In this document: positions 43,079 through 52,417 of the stretch, in pieces
How the letters are laid out: the number at the start of each line of letters is the position of its first letter
Position numbering within the stretch: the first letter of the stretch is position 1
Assembly: GCF_043643765.1 (NCBI RefSeq)
Contig: NZ_JBHZSP010000004.1
Location: 186,001-250,000, forward strand
DNA: 64,000 bases
Source of the DNA: Marinomonas posidonica_A
Lineage (GTDB): Bacteria; Pseudomonadota; Gammaproteobacteria; Pseudomonadales; Marinomonadaceae
Reading direction: 5' to 3'
The notes under the pieces: model-generated
Database searches by the model: none
Told to the model about the DNA's origin: nothing
Seen by the model: the letters and a program-made list of their open reading frames with translations, nothing else
Position numbers and translations under genes: made by a program

Positions 43079-43858
43079 TCAGTGATTCAAAATTTGGCTT
43101 AAGAAGTTTTGCGTGCGGTCATGCTGTGGATTATCGAAGAACTCGTGAGGCCCATTGGCTTCAACGATTTCGCCGGCGTCCATGAAGACCACTCGGTCAG
43201 CAACGGTTTTTGCGAAGCCCATTTCATGAGTCACACAAACCATGGTCATGCCTTCTTCTGCTAATTGAACCATAACGTCCAATACTTCTTTGATCATTTC
43301 TGGGTCAAGTGCCGAAGTCGGTTCATCAAACAGCATGATGCGTGGCTGCATACACAAACCACGAGCAATCGCTACACGCTGTTGTTGCCCACCAGAAAGT
43401 TGGCCTGGGTACTTCAAGGCTTGGTTCGCGATTTTGACGCGTTCCAAGTAGTGCATCGCCATTTCTTCGGCTTGTTTCTTTGGCATTTTACGAACCCAGA
43501 TTGGTGCTAAGGTTAGGTTCTCTAAAATGGTCAAATGTGGGAACAAGTTGAAGTGCTGGAACACCATACCAACGTCTTTGCGGATCGCTTCGATGTTTTT
43601 CAAGTTGTCATTCATTTCAACGCCATCGACGAGAATTGTACCTTTCTGGTGCTCTTCTAGGCGGTTAATACAGCGTGTCATCGTAGACTTACCGGAACCG
43701 GAAGGTCCACAAACAACGATTCGTTCACCCTTCTTAATACTAAAGTTGATGTTTTTAAGTACGTGGAAATCACCGTACCATTTATTGACATCATTAAACT
43801 CGATAATTGCTTCTTCGCCCTGCGCTAGTTGGGCACGAGCCATATTGGTATTTGTCAT
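43079..43858 (-). CDS. aapP: General L-amino acid ABC transporter ATP-binding protein AapP
   Basis: A 259-residue ATPase of the polar amino acid uptake family. Walker A GPSGSGKST, Q-loop GMVFQHFNLFPHL, signature LSGGQQQRVAIARGL, Walker B RIMLFDEPTSALDPE and H-loop CVTHEMGFAKTVADRV. The N-terminal extension before IIEFNDVNKWYGDFHVLK fits AapP/BztD. The ATG has GAGGT upstream. It is last in aapJQMP. Confidence 0.93.
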   Translation of the reverse strand: MTNTNMARAQLAQGEEAIIEFNDVNKWYGDFHVLKNINFSIKKGERIVVCGPSGSGKSTMTRCINRLEEHQKGTILVDGVEMNDNLKNIEAIRKDVGMVFQHFNLFPHLTILENLTLAPIWVRKMPKKQAEEMAMHYLERVKIANQALKYPGQLSGGQQQRVAIARGLCMQPRIMLFDEPTSALDPEMIKEVLDVMVQLAEEGMTMVCVTHEMGFAKTVADRVVFMDAGEIVEANGPHEFFDNPQHDRTQNFLSQILNH

Positions 43859-43880
43859 TATATAGACCTCAAATTCTTAA

Positions 43881-44981
43881 CTAATTTCGCTTGTGCCCAG
43901 TTTCTAATTTACGCTCGATTCTCATACTGTAGCGAGACATGCCAAAACAGGCCGCCCAATAAATAAAACCGGCAAAGGCATATCCTTCAATGGTCATTCC
44001 GAGCCAGTTAGCATCATGAGTTGCGGCTTGAATACGACCAAGTAGATCAAACATCCCCACAATGTAAACCAGAGTGGTGTCTTTAAATAAACCAATGAAT
44101 GTGTTTACGATCCCTGGAATGACTAATTTTAATGCCTGCGGCAAAATGACTAAGATCATCGACTGCCAGTAGGTTAATCCCATCGCATCAGAGGCTTCAT
44201 ATTGACCTTTCGGGATAGCTTGTAAGCCACCACGAATGACCTCGGCCATATAGGCAGCAGAGAACAAAGTAATACCGATCAGAACTCGTAATAACTTGTT
44301 GAAGTTCATACCTTCAGGTAAGAACAAAGGAATCATTACGGATGCCATGAACAAGATGGTGATCAGTGGTACCGCTCGAATCGTTTCAATGAAGACGATA
44401 CAAACGGACTTTGCTATTGGCATGTTAGATTGACGACCAAGCGCCAACAAAACCCCAAGAGGGAAGGACGCCACAATACCGACAACCCCTAACAGAGTGG
44501 TCAAGAATAAGCCGCCCCACAAAGACGTCTCAACGACTTCTAGACCGAATACACCACCTGCAAATAGGAAGTAAGCAATAACAGGATAAACCACCAAAAT
44601 CACTAGGGATAAGTAAAGCTTATTCACTGTTTTAACAGCGTATGTACCTAATAAAAGCACCAATAGAATCAAGGCCAGATTAATGCGCCATGTTTCTTCT
44701 GATGGATACAGTCCATACATAAACTGTTCAAAATAGACCCCTATGAATGCCCAGCAGGCGCCATCACCAGTACAGTCAGCTTTTGACGCACCAGTAAAAG
44801 TTGCTCCGACAAAGCCCCATTCAATCACGGGTGGGACCAGCAAATATAAAATATAAAAGCTAAATAGGGTTAAAAATACGTTTAATGGGGACGACAATAA
44901 ATTTTGACGAATCCAGGCCACCGCACCAACAGAATTCACTGGTGGTGGAAGGCTTGGTGATGGTTTGAATTCAATAGCCAT
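43881..44981 (-). CDS. aapM: General L-amino acid ABC transporter permease AapM
   Basis: A 366-residue inner-membrane permease. The AapM-specific long N-terminal part has ADCTGDGACWAFIGVYFEQF and several helices before the conserved permease core (GGLFLTTLLGVVGIVASFPL, ETIRAVPLITILFMASVMIP, EVIRGGLQAIPKGQYEASDA, the EAA loop MGLTYWQSMILVILPQALK). It pairs with AapQ, ten bases upstream. Confidence 0.93.
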   Translation of the reverse strand: MAIEFKPSPSLPPPVNSVGAVAWIRQNLLSSPLNVFLTLFSFYILYLLVPPVIEWGFVGATFTGASKADCTGDGACWAFIGVYFEQFMYGLYPSEETWRINLALILLVLLLGTYAVKTVNKLYLSLVILVVYPVIAYFLFAGGVFGLEVVETSLWGGLFLTTLLGVVGIVASFPLGVLLALGRQSNMPIAKSVCIVFIETIRAVPLITILFMASVMIPLFLPEGMNFNKLLRVLIGITLFSAAYMAEVIRGGLQAIPKGQYEASDAMGLTYWQSMILVILPQALKLVIPGIVNTFIGLFKDTTLVYIVGMFDLLGRIQAATHDANWLGMTIEGYAFAGFIYWAACFGMSRYSMRIERKLETGHKRN

Positions 44982-44991
44982 GTTCTTCCTC

Positions 44992-46167
44992 CTAGCGCTC
45001 TATTAGTGACATTTTTTTGTTATACCAGTTCATAAACATTGAGATAGATAAGCTCAATGTACCGTAAACCAACATACACAGACCGATGTTCTCAATGGCC
45101 TGACCGGTTTGGTTCAGCGTTGTACCCATAACAACAGCAACCAATTCTGGGTAAGCGATAGCCGCACCCAATGACGAGTTTTTCGCTAAGTTTAGGAATT
45201 GACTAGTAAGGGGCGGAATAATGACTCGTAACGCTTGCGGTAAGACAATTAAACGCTGCGTTAGACTGTCTTTCAGGCCCAAAGAGCGCGCGGCCTCTGT
45301 TTGCCCCCAGTTGACGGACAAGATACCTGCACGAACGATCTCCGCAATGAATGCGCCAGTATAAGTAGACAATGCCACTAATACCGCCACAAATTCTGGA
45401 GGCAGAACCATACCACCAGTGACGTTAAAACGACTTTTTTGTGGAAGGTCAAACTCGATAGGGAACCCAGAAACCACCAAAGCTAAAAAGGTAATGACGA
45501 TGATAGTACCGAAAGACGCCCAGTAGGCTGGAAACCAAAGACCTGTTCTCGTTTGGCGTTTTTTGGCCCAAACAATCAGAGCAATGGATGCGATGATGGA
45601 CAGGATAAAACCTGCAATCACAATACCAAAACCATCTTGGGCAATTGGGTTAGGGGAATAGACGCCACGTTTGTTTAAGAAAAAATCACCAAAAATGATG
45701 CTGTTCTTAGGGATAGGTAAGGTTGCTAGAACCGCAAAATACCAGAAAAACATTTGTAGCAATAACGGGATATTACGCAATGTCTCGACATAAACCGTGG
45801 CTAATCGTGCAACCAACCAGTTATTAGAAAGACGAGCTAAGCCCATCACAACGCCAATAACAGTGGCTAACGCGATCCCCAATAAAGAGATAACAATGGT
45901 ATTAATTAGAGCAACAACAAACGCTCTTCCGTAGGTGTTGGCCTCAGTATACTCAATAAGGTGAATAAGGACGGGAAATCCAGCTGGTTGGTTTAAAAAT
46001 TCAAAGCCAGTGGAAATACCTTGGTCTGCCAGGTTGGCTTGTAAGTTACTAAACAAGTAATAACCTACGAAAACTACCACGGCCAGAAGTAAAGCTTGAA
46101 AAATGAGGGCTCGGTTGCCTGCATCATTCAAAAAATTTTTTATACTTGAACTATTTTGATCGCTCAT
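44992..46167 (-). CDS. aapQ: General L-amino acid ABC transporter permease AapQ
   Basis: A 391-residue inner-membrane permease partner of AapM. The long AapQ-type N-terminus (LFSNLQANLADQGISTGFEF, LIEYTEANTYGRAFVVALIN) precedes the core with VETLRNIPLLLQMFFWYFAV, EIVRAGILSVNWGQTEAARS and LVYGTLSLSISMFMNWYNKK. It follows the aapJ gene after a stem-loop. Confidence 0.93.
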   Translation of the reverse strand: MSDQNSSSIKNFLNDAGNRALIFQALLLAVVVFVGYYLFSNLQANLADQGISTGFEFLNQPAGFPVLIHLIEYTEANTYGRAFVVALINTIVISLLGIALATVIGVVMGLARLSNNWLVARLATVYVETLRNIPLLLQMFFWYFAVLATLPIPKNSIIFGDFFLNKRGVYSPNPIAQDGFGIVIAGFILSIIASIALIVWAKKRQTRTGLWFPAYWASFGTIIVITFLALVVSGFPIEFDLPQKSRFNVTGGMVLPPEFVAVLVALSTYTGAFIAEIVRAGILSVNWGQTEAARSLGLKDSLTQRLIVLPQALRVIIPPLTSQFLNLAKNSSLGAAIAYPELVAVVMGTTLNQTGQAIENIGLCMLVYGTLSLSISMFMNWYNKKMSLIER

Positions 46168-46220
46168 CTTGTTTCAGGCAGTTGAAATGCTCGTCAGATG
46201 TGTAAGGAAGGGGGGAGAAA

Positions 46221-46246
46221 TCCAGCGACTCAGTGGAGTCGCTGGA
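46221..46246 (-). terminator. Stem-loop between aapJ and aapQ
   Basis: TCCAGCGACTC and GAGTCGCTGGA form a perfect 11-bp stem with an AGTG loop, 30 bases after the aapJ stop. No real T run follows, so it is more likely an mRNA-stabilising or partial-attenuation structure than a full terminator. Confidence 0.65.
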
Positions 46247-46275
46247 TAAATACCCGAAGCAGGTCGCTTTAGGTA

Positions 46276-47298
46276 TTAACGTACTGGCGGCGCGTACATA
46301 ACACCACCTTCTGTCCATAGATTGTTAATACCGCGTGGCAGACCAACTGGTGTGTTTGGTCCAACGTTACGCTCAAACACTTCACCGTAGTTACCTACTT
46401 CAGCGATGATGTTGTAAGCCCAATCAGCACCAAGTCCTAGAGACTCACCCATGTTACCTTCAGCGCCTAGTAGACGACGGATGCCTGGATCGTTTGACTC
46501 AGATTTGATTTTAGCAACGTTTTTAGAGCTGATGCCCATTTCTTCAGCGTTAACCTGAACGAACATAGCCCAAGTTACGATGTCTTTCCACTGGTTGTCG
46601 CCGTGACGAACGACAGGGCCTAGAGGCTCTTTAGAGATCGTTTCTGGAAGAATTACGTGAGCGTTTGGATCAGACAATTTTGAACGGTGAGCAGCAAGAC
46701 CTGATTTATCGGTTGTGAAAACGTCACAACGACCAGAAGCGTAAGCGGCTAGTGCTTCGTCTGCTTTCTGTACGATAACAGGTACATAGTTCATTTTATG
46801 CTTACGGAAGAAATCCGCCATGTTTAATTCTGTTGTTGTACCTTGCTCAGTACAAACAGTGGCACCATCAAGATCTAGAGCAGATTCAACACCTAGGTCT
46901 TTACGAGCCATGAAGCCTTGACCGTCATAGAAGTTAACCGCCGTAAAATCTAGACCTAGAGACGTATCACGAGTGTAAGTCCAAGTCGTATTACGAGACA
47001 ACATGTCGATCTCGCCAGACTGAAGGGCTGTGAAACGTTCTTTTGCAGAAAGAGGAGTGAATTTAACGGCTTGTGCATCACCAAAGATAGCCGCAGCCGT
47101 TGCACGACAAGCGTCAACGTCGATACCTGACCAGTTGCCGTTTACATCCGCATTAGAGAAACCAGGAACGCCTTGGCTAACACCACATTGGATGAAGCCT
47201 TTTGCTTTTACGTCATCTAGGGTAGCAGCGGCTGCACCCGTGCTGATTGTTGCAGCAATGGCAGCAGTAGACAGTAATTTACCTACATTGGATTTCAT
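46276..47298 (-). CDS. aapJ: General L-amino acid ABC transporter substrate-binding protein AapJ
   Basis: A 340-residue periplasmic binding protein with a signal peptide (MKSNVGKLLSTAAIAATIST, cleaved near GAAAA|TLDDV). AapJ/BztA features are KAKGFIQCGVSQGVPGFSN, GNWSGIDVDACRATAAAIFG, LSAKERFTALQSGEIDMLSR, NTTWTYTRDTSLGLDF and the C-terminal GLPRGINNLWTEGGVMYAPP. The ATG at 47296-47298 has GGGAGG upstream; the open frame runs 35 codons further without support. It heads aapJQMP and lies ~75 bases after a probable sigma-54 promoter. Confidence 0.94.
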   Translation of the reverse strand: MKSNVGKLLSTAAIAATISTGAAAATLDDVKAKGFIQCGVSQGVPGFSNADVNGNWSGIDVDACRATAAAIFGDAQAVKFTPLSAKERFTALQSGEIDMLSRNTTWTYTRDTSLGLDFTAVNFYDGQGFMARKDLGVESALDLDGATVCTEQGTTTELNMADFFRKHKMNYVPVIVQKADEALAAYASGRCDVFTTDKSGLAAHRSKLSDPNAHVILPETISKEPLGPVVRHGDNQWKDIVTWAMFVQVNAEEMGISSKNVAKIKSESNDPGIRRLLGAEGNMGESLGLGADWAYNIIAEVGNYGEVFERNVGPNTPVGLPRGINNLWTEGGVMYAPPVR

Positions 47299-47384
47299 TA
47301 TATTGAGCCTCCCAGGCGATTTTATATGTATGTTGTAATTTTGCAGAATTTCAATAGATTTAATTTGAAACCTATGTTTTGAAA

Positions 47385-47399
47385 GCAAAGTTGATGCCA
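47385..47399 (-). promoter_or_regulatory. Probable sigma-54 promoter of aapJQMP
   Basis: On the minus strand TTGGCATCAACTTTGCT matches the -24/-12 consensus (YTGGCAC-N-TTGCW) with the exact spacing and one change (C to T after GGCA). The predicted start is about 75 bases before the aapJ ATG. This would place the amino-acid transporter under nitrogen control (NtrC). Confidence 0.6.
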
Positions 47400-47837
47400 A
47401 CATTTAATTATTCTTGTTGTCTTACATATGCAGACGATTCCTCTAGAGGATCATCACATACCCCTATAGAATTACTCTTTTGCGTCATAGTCAAGAATAA
47501 AATATTAAAAACACGCCTCAAAGTACTTATTTTTTGCACTTTATTTGACGATAAGTGGTCTACCAGAAGAATGAGGTTTAACGCAGCTGGGTAATATTTA
47601 ACTTAGATAAAACAATGGGTTAGATTTAAATTATTTTACGTCTCTGCTCCTTTTTGGGGCGTTTGTTTGTTTTGTTAGTCCATATTTGTGCGCGCACATT
47701 CTGCACGCTTTATTTTGGTGCTTTTTTGTAAAGGTAAAGTCCATACAAAATATAATGAATAAAGCACTTTCCCAAAATTACCCTCTACATGGTAAACTTA
47801 GTCATTCTTAGATGTTTAGTAAGGAGATCCATATCAA
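47400..47837. other. Long divergent regulatory region between aapJ and the Lrp gene
   Basis: About 440 AT-rich bases beyond the sigma-54 site hold no convincing gene; a 71-codon frame at 47379-47594 looks random. It contains a 12-base alternating palindrome at 47687-47698 and room for enhancer-binding and Lrp sites. A -10-like TATAAT is present near 47750 (CAAAATATAATG), a plausible Lrp-gene promoter element. Confidence 0.4.
47687..47698. repeat. Alternating purine-pyrimidine palindrome TGTGCGCGCACA
   Basis: A perfect 12-base palindrome in otherwise AT-rich DNA between aapJ and the Lrp gene. It may be a protein-binding site; the fully alternating sequence could also adopt Z-DNA. Confidence 0.4.
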
Positions 47838-48314
47838 ATGGATAACTCAACAAAACCACTTGATCGATTGGACAAAAAAATTCTACGAGAGTTGCAAATA
47901 AACGGTCGTTTATCCAATGTGGAGTTGGCGAGTCGTGTTGGTTTGAGTGCAACTCCTTGCTTGGAACGTGTGCGTCGACTAGAGCGGAACGGCTACATTA
48001 CGGGCTATTGTGCTCTGGTGAATCCCAAAAAAGTGGATGCCGGCCTGTTAGTGTTTGTTGAGATTAGGTTAAAAACCACTTCACCTGAAGGTTTTAATGA
48101 ATTCAAAACCGCGGTGTCTGAAATTCCGGAAATTTTAGAGTGTCATTTGATCGCAGGGGATTTTGAATACCTACTAAAAGCACGTGTATCGAATATGGAC
48201 TCTTATCGGCTGTTATTAGGTGAAACCTTGCTGACCCTACCTCATGTACGTGAGTCTCGTACTTATGTGGCTATGGAAGAAGTGAAGAGCACCACGGTCG
48301 TCAATATTCCTTAA
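47838..48314 (+). CDS. lrp: Lrp/AsnC family transcriptional regulator
   Basis: A 158-residue regulator. The N-terminal helix-turn-helix reads LDKKILRELQINGRLSNVEL and VGLSATPCLERVRRLERNGY; the C-terminal RAM domain has VFVEIRLKTTSPEGFNEFK, ECHLIAGDFEYLLKARV and the final SRTYVAMEEVKSTTVV, close to Lrp proper. AAGGAG precedes the ATG. It is divergent from aapJ, so control of amino-acid uptake is likely. Only three bases separate its stop from the recG stop. Confidence 0.88.
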   Translation: MDNSTKPLDRLDKKILRELQINGRLSNVELASRVGLSATPCLERVRRLERNGYITGYCALVNPKKVDAGLLVFVEIRLKTTSPEGFNEFKTAVSEIPEILECHLIAGDFEYLLKARVSNMDSYRLLLGETLLTLPHVRESRTYVAMEEVKSTTVVNIP

Positions 48315-48317
48315 ACG

Positions 48318-50399
48318 TCAGACATTCAAATACTGATCATGATTCGGCAGCCAGCGGCTTAGTAATGGAGGAATGTGATCAGGAAAGTTCAGGTGTAGTA
48401 GTCCTGCGGCACGTTGTACATCGTCTAGCAAGGCTTTATCTCTCTGTAAGTCCGCTACTTTAAATTCCCACAAGCCAGTTTGTCGCGTACCTAAAAGCTC
48501 TCCAGGCCCTCTTAGCTCTAAATCCTTCTCGGCGATTTTGAAACCATCACTGGTTTCTCTCATGGTCGACAACCGTGCTTTACCTTGTTGCCCAAGAGGG
48601 GCTTTGTAGAGTAGGACACAATGACTGGCTGCTTGTCCTCGCCCAACACGGCCTCGCAACTGGTGCAGTTGAGCCAAACCGAGGCGTTCAGGGTTTTCAA
48701 TGACCATCAAACTGGCATTCGGTACATCCACGCCGACCTCAATCACGGTGGTAGCAACAAGCAGCTGAATTTCTCCTGCTTTAAATTGCGCCATAATGTC
48801 AGCTTTTTCTTGTGCTTTTAAACGTCCGTGAACCAAACCAATGCGCAGACCAAGTAACTGTTCTTGCAAGAGCAGCGCAGTATCTTCTGCGGCTTGGCAT
48901 TGCAGGGCTTCGGACTCTTCAATGAGAGTGCACACCCAGTAAGCCTGCTTACCTTCTTGGCAGGCGCTTTTGACTCGCTCAATGACTTCTTGGCGACGTT
49001 GATCTGACACGACGATGGTGTTGACGGGCGTGCGACCTGGTGGAAGCTCATCGATAATGGAACAATCCAAATCCGCATAAGCAGACATGGCCAACGTTCG
49101 AGGAATGGGGGTCGCTGTCATGATGAGCTGGTGTGGCTGAAGACCCTGTTTCATACCTTTTTCTCGTAAGGCCATCCGTTGATGCACACCGAATCTATGT
49201 TGTTCATCTATGATGGCCAGCGCCAAACGATCAAATTCGACGCTTTCTTGAAATAACGCATGGGTGCCGACCACAATCTGTGCTTGCCCTGAGGCAATGA
49301 GTTTGAGTTCTTGTTCTCGGGTTTTGCCTTTGAGTTTGCCTGTCATCCAAGCGACCTGTAAACCGAGTGGCTGGAACCACTGGGTGAAGTTCGCATAGTG
49401 TTGCTCGGCAAGAATTTCAGTAGGTGCCATCACAGCAACCTGATAACCAGCTTGCACAACGGCTGCAGCGGACAAGGCGGCGACCAGCGTTTTGCCCGAG
49501 CCAACATCGCCTTGTACAAGGCGTAGCATAGGATGCCCCGTCGCTAAATCTTTGAGAATTTCTCCGAAGACGCGTTGTTGGGCTTGAGTTGGCGAGAACG
49601 GCAATTGGGCTAACAGTTGTTCACTAAGCGCCCCAGCTTCAGCCACCTTGATGCTTTTATCTTGTTTGGCCTTGATTCGCTTACCAATTAAAGATAACTG
49701 ATGCGCCATTAATTCCTCAAACGACAATCGATATTGTGCAGGGTGACATCCTTGTTTGAGGGATTCTAGATCGGCATCTCGAGATGGATGGTGAAGAAAC
49801 TGAATAGCGTCATTCAGTGAAGATAAACTGAACTGGTGGCGCAATTCATCGGGCAACCACTCTTGTAAATTGTAAGGCGTGAGTCGCTCCAATGCTTGTT
49901 CGCATAATTGTCGAATTTTGGTTTGGGTTAAGCCTTCGGTCAGTGGGTAAATCGGCGTCAGTTGAGACGACTCTAAAGGCGCTTCATCGTCTTCAATCAG
50001 TTTGTATTCTGGGTGGTACATTTCAAATCCGGCACTACCACGACGAATTTCACCAAAGCAACGCACGCGTTTGCCGGATTCCAGCTGCTTCTTTTGGGCT
50101 GCTGAGAAGTGAAAGAAGCGCAGGCACAGACTGCCAGAATGATCTTTAAGGCGACACAATAAGCTGCGGCGTTTGCCCATTTTGACTTCGCAGCTCATGA
50201 CTTGACCTTCTATTACGGCTTCGTCACCAAAGCCAAGCAGCCCAATGGGCACGACGCGAGTTCTATCTTGGTAGCGAATAGGAAGATGGAAAAGCAAATC
50301 CTGTACGGTATGGAGGTGCATCTTGGCGAGTTTCTCTGCCATGGCTTCTCCCACACCTTTTAATTCTCGGACATCCTGTGTGTCTAATCCATCTATCAT
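48318..50399 (-). CDS. recG: ATP-dependent DNA helicase RecG
   Basis: A 693-residue superfamily 2 helicase that remodels stalled forks and branched DNA. The N-terminal wedge domain with an OB fold (VVPIGLLGFGDEAVIEGQV) is followed by Walker A (QGDVGSGKTLVAAL), the DEQH box (IIDEQHRFGVHQRMAL), the TAT motif (LIMTATPIPRTLAMSAY) and VATTVIEVGVDVPNASLMV, with QLRGRVGRGQAASHCVLLY near the end. Full family length. The ribosome site is poor. It lies 13 bases after oxyR on the same strand, the oxyR-recG order also known from Pseudomonas. Confidence 0.96.
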   Translation of the reverse strand: MIDGLDTQDVRELKGVGEAMAEKLAKMHLHTVQDLLFHLPIRYQDRTRVVPIGLLGFGDEAVIEGQVMSCEVKMGKRRSLLCRLKDHSGSLCLRFFHFSAAQKKQLESGKRVRCFGEIRRGSAGFEMYHPEYKLIEDDEAPLESSQLTPIYPLTEGLTQTKIRQLCEQALERLTPYNLQEWLPDELRHQFSLSSLNDAIQFLHHPSRDADLESLKQGCHPAQYRLSFEELMAHQLSLIGKRIKAKQDKSIKVAEAGALSEQLLAQLPFSPTQAQQRVFGEILKDLATGHPMLRLVQGDVGSGKTLVAALSAAAVVQAGYQVAVMAPTEILAEQHYANFTQWFQPLGLQVAWMTGKLKGKTREQELKLIASGQAQIVVGTHALFQESVEFDRLALAIIDEQHRFGVHQRMALREKGMKQGLQPHQLIMTATPIPRTLAMSAYADLDCSIIDELPPGRTPVNTIVVSDQRRQEVIERVKSACQEGKQAYWVCTLIEESEALQCQAAEDTALLLQEQLLGLRIGLVHGRLKAQEKADIMAQFKAGEIQLLVATTVIEVGVDVPNASLMVIENPERLGLAQLHQLRGRVGRGQAASHCVLLYKAPLGQQGKARLSTMRETSDGFKIAEKDLELRGPGELLGTRQTGLWEFKVADLQRDKALLDDVQRAAGLLHLNFPDHIPPLLSRWLPNHDQYLNV

Positions 50400-50412
50400 C
50401 TTAATACACTAC

Positions 50413-51318
50413 TTATAATTCGAGTTGTTTACAGGCGTCGCGAATAGACTGGCTGACAGACTCAATGGCTTTAGGGCGAGGGAAGCTGGCGCGCCAAGCC
50501 AAGGCAACGGTACGTTTTGGAACTGGGTCGGCAAAGGGACGTACTGCCAGCATTGAGTGATCAATGTTGGTTACGGCGGATTTTGGTAGTACGGTTACCC
50601 CAAGTCCAGAAGACACCATATAACGAATGGTTTCCAATGAACTGCCATTCACGACAGTGCGACCATTATTGACTTCATTGTCAGTTAACAGAGGACAGGC
50701 TTCTAATACTTGCTCGCTGAAGCAATGACCTTTACCCAATAGGAGTAGATTGTCGGTCGATAGTTGGTCGGTATTAATGTTGTCTAACTGAGTCCAAGGG
50801 TGATTTTTCGGCATAAGGACAACGAACTCTTCCTCATAAATCGGTTGCGTCACCACATCAGGCTCTTGGAAAGGCAGGGCAACAATAATCGCATCCAAAT
50901 CACCATTGCGAAGTTTAGGGCGCAGATTCTCGGTCAGGTCCTCTTCTATGATAAGCGGCATGCCAGACGTTATTTGACTCAAGGAAGGGATCATCACTGG
51001 AAATAAATAGGGGGCGATGGTGTAAATGGCGCCCACTTTAAGAGGTCCGGTCAGCTGGTTTTTACCGGCATTGGCGAGCTCTTTGATCATGTTTGCTTGA
51101 TCCAGTACCCGCTTGGCTTGAGTAATGATCTGCTCGCCCACGGGCGTGATGTATACTGAGCTTTTACTGCGTTCAAAGATGGCCGTTCCAAGCTCTTCTT
51201 CCAGTTTCTTGACGGCGACGCTTAGAGTGGGTTGTGAGACATAACAACGATCAGCCGCTCGACCGAAGTGCTTTTCTTCCGCCAGCATTACAATGTACTT
51301 TAGTTCGGTTAATGTCAT
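50413..51318 (-). CDS. oxyR: Hydrogen peroxide-sensing regulator OxyR
   Basis: A 301-residue LysR-type regulator. The N-terminal helix-turn-helix is LAEEKHFGRAADRCYVSQPT. The peroxide-sensing cysteines are present as Cys199 (LGKGHCFSEQ) and Cys208 (LEACPLL), the same numbering as the E. coli OxyR redox pair. It forms a likely operon with recG. It is divergent from the SDR gene, with about 190 bases between them. Confidence 0.93.
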   Translation of the reverse strand: MTLTELKYIVMLAEEKHFGRAADRCYVSQPTLSVAVKKLEEELGTAIFERSKSSVYITPVGEQIITQAKRVLDQANMIKELANAGKNQLTGPLKVGAIYTIAPYLFPVMIPSLSQITSGMPLIIEEDLTENLRPKLRNGDLDAIIVALPFQEPDVVTQPIYEEEFVVLMPKNHPWTQLDNINTDQLSTDNLLLLGKGHCFSEQVLEACPLLTDNEVNNGRTVVNGSSLETIRYMVSSGLGVTVLPKSAVTNIDHSMLAVRPFADPVPKRTVALAWRASFPRPKAIESVSQSIRDACKQLEL

Positions 51319-51505
51319 GGTGCACCTTGCCTGATAGGCTATTATTACTAATAACTATGATAATACATAATTTAATAAAGTATACTCGTTGATTTTTGTT
51401 ACAGACATTTTGTGGTGACCAATTCCTTACTATCACCACCTTTGTAAAGTAGGGCCGTTTGTTGTTAGATCCATACATTCATCGAGTACATTGTTAGGGG
51501 GTTCA

Positions 51506-52354
51506 ATGGCAAACATACTGATTGCTGGTTGCGGAGATCTAGGATCAAGCTTAGCCAAGGATTTAGTGGCAAAAGGCCATCAAGTTACGGGCATTCGTCG
51601 CAGCGGTATTCTTTTTCCTGAAGGTGTTGAAGGCATCACTGGAGATTTAAGAGAACTACCGAATGAACTTCTACCAGACGTGTCGTTGATCTTTTTAATT
51701 ATGACGCCAAATGAGCGAAGTGAAGCGGGTTATAAGCAAGCCTACTATGACACTGCGCAAGTATTAGTACGTCGTTATCAACATTCTATCAACCCAGTAA
51801 AAATGGTGTTTGTCTCCAGTACCAGTGTTTATGGTCAAAACCAAGGTGAATGGGTCGATGAACAAAGCCCTGCTCAGCCAAATTCAGTGACCGCCAAGGT
51901 TTTAATAGAAACAGAAGCCTTGTTACAGCAGGCATTTACCTGTGTATCTGCAAGGTGTTCTGGTATTTATGGGCCTGGTCGTTTTGCGCTCATGAAAAAG
52001 GTGGTGGCAGAGCAAGCATGGGGAGCCAATAGTTGGACGAACCGTGTGCATCGTGATGATGTGGTCGCGGCCTTATTGTTGCTGGCAGAGCTGATGTTAA
52101 AAGATCAAGAGGTGCCTGCTCATGTAATTGTGACGGATCAAACGCCCGTCTCTATGTGGGAAGTAAAGCTCTGGCTGGCGACCAGTTTAAAGGCTGCGAT
52201 CAAAGCGAACTTAGAAGAAGGTTTAGCACCGCAGTCGGGTAAACGTATTTTGGCCGACTATTTACGCCAGCGTGGTTGGCAATTGAGGTATCCAAGTTAT
52301 GTGGCAGGATATAGAAATTTACTGGTTGATTATAAACAAAGTCTTGCAGTATAA
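51506..52354 (+). CDS. SDR-family NAD(P)-dependent epimerase (YeeZ-like)
   Basis: A 282-residue cytoplasmic extended-SDR-like protein. The N-terminal nucleotide-binding turn is IAGCGDLGSSLAKDL; the catalytic region has VFVSSTSVYGQNQGEWVDE with the Ser and Tyr, and ARCSGIYGPGRF, RVHRDDVVAALL follow. It resembles YeeZ of E. coli. I start at the ATG at 51506, after a GGGGG site; the frame is open five codons further. The substrate is unknown. A single gene with a strong terminator. Confidence 0.82.
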   Translation: MANILIAGCGDLGSSLAKDLVAKGHQVTGIRRSGILFPEGVEGITGDLRELPNELLPDVSLIFLIMTPNERSEAGYKQAYYDTAQVLVRRYQHSINPVKMVFVSSTSVYGQNQGEWVDEQSPAQPNSVTAKVLIETEALLQQAFTCVSARCSGIYGPGRFALMKKVVAEQAWGANSWTNRVHRDDVVAALLLLAELMLKDQEVPAHVIVTDQTPVSMWEVKLWLATSLKAAIKANLEEGLAPQSGKRILADYLRQRGWQLRYPSYVAGYRNLLVDYKQSLAV

Positions 52355-52371
52355 GGCGTTATGTATTGATC

Positions 52372-52400
52372 AAAAAAAGAGGCAAAGCGCCTCTTTTTTT
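52372..52400. terminator. Bidirectional terminator
   Basis: AAAAAAAGAGGC and GCCTCTTTTTTT arms (52372-52383 and 52389-52400). It serves the SDR gene and the convergent gmk-rpoZ-spoT-ridA cluster. Confidence 0.88.
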
Positions 52401-52417
52401 AGGTTCTAAAGAAGCGT

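Noticed and set aside
47700..47735. NtrC-type dyad (TGCAC ... GGTGC) upstream of the sigma-54 promoter.
   Set aside because: The half-sites are about four bases too far apart for the usual NtrC site.
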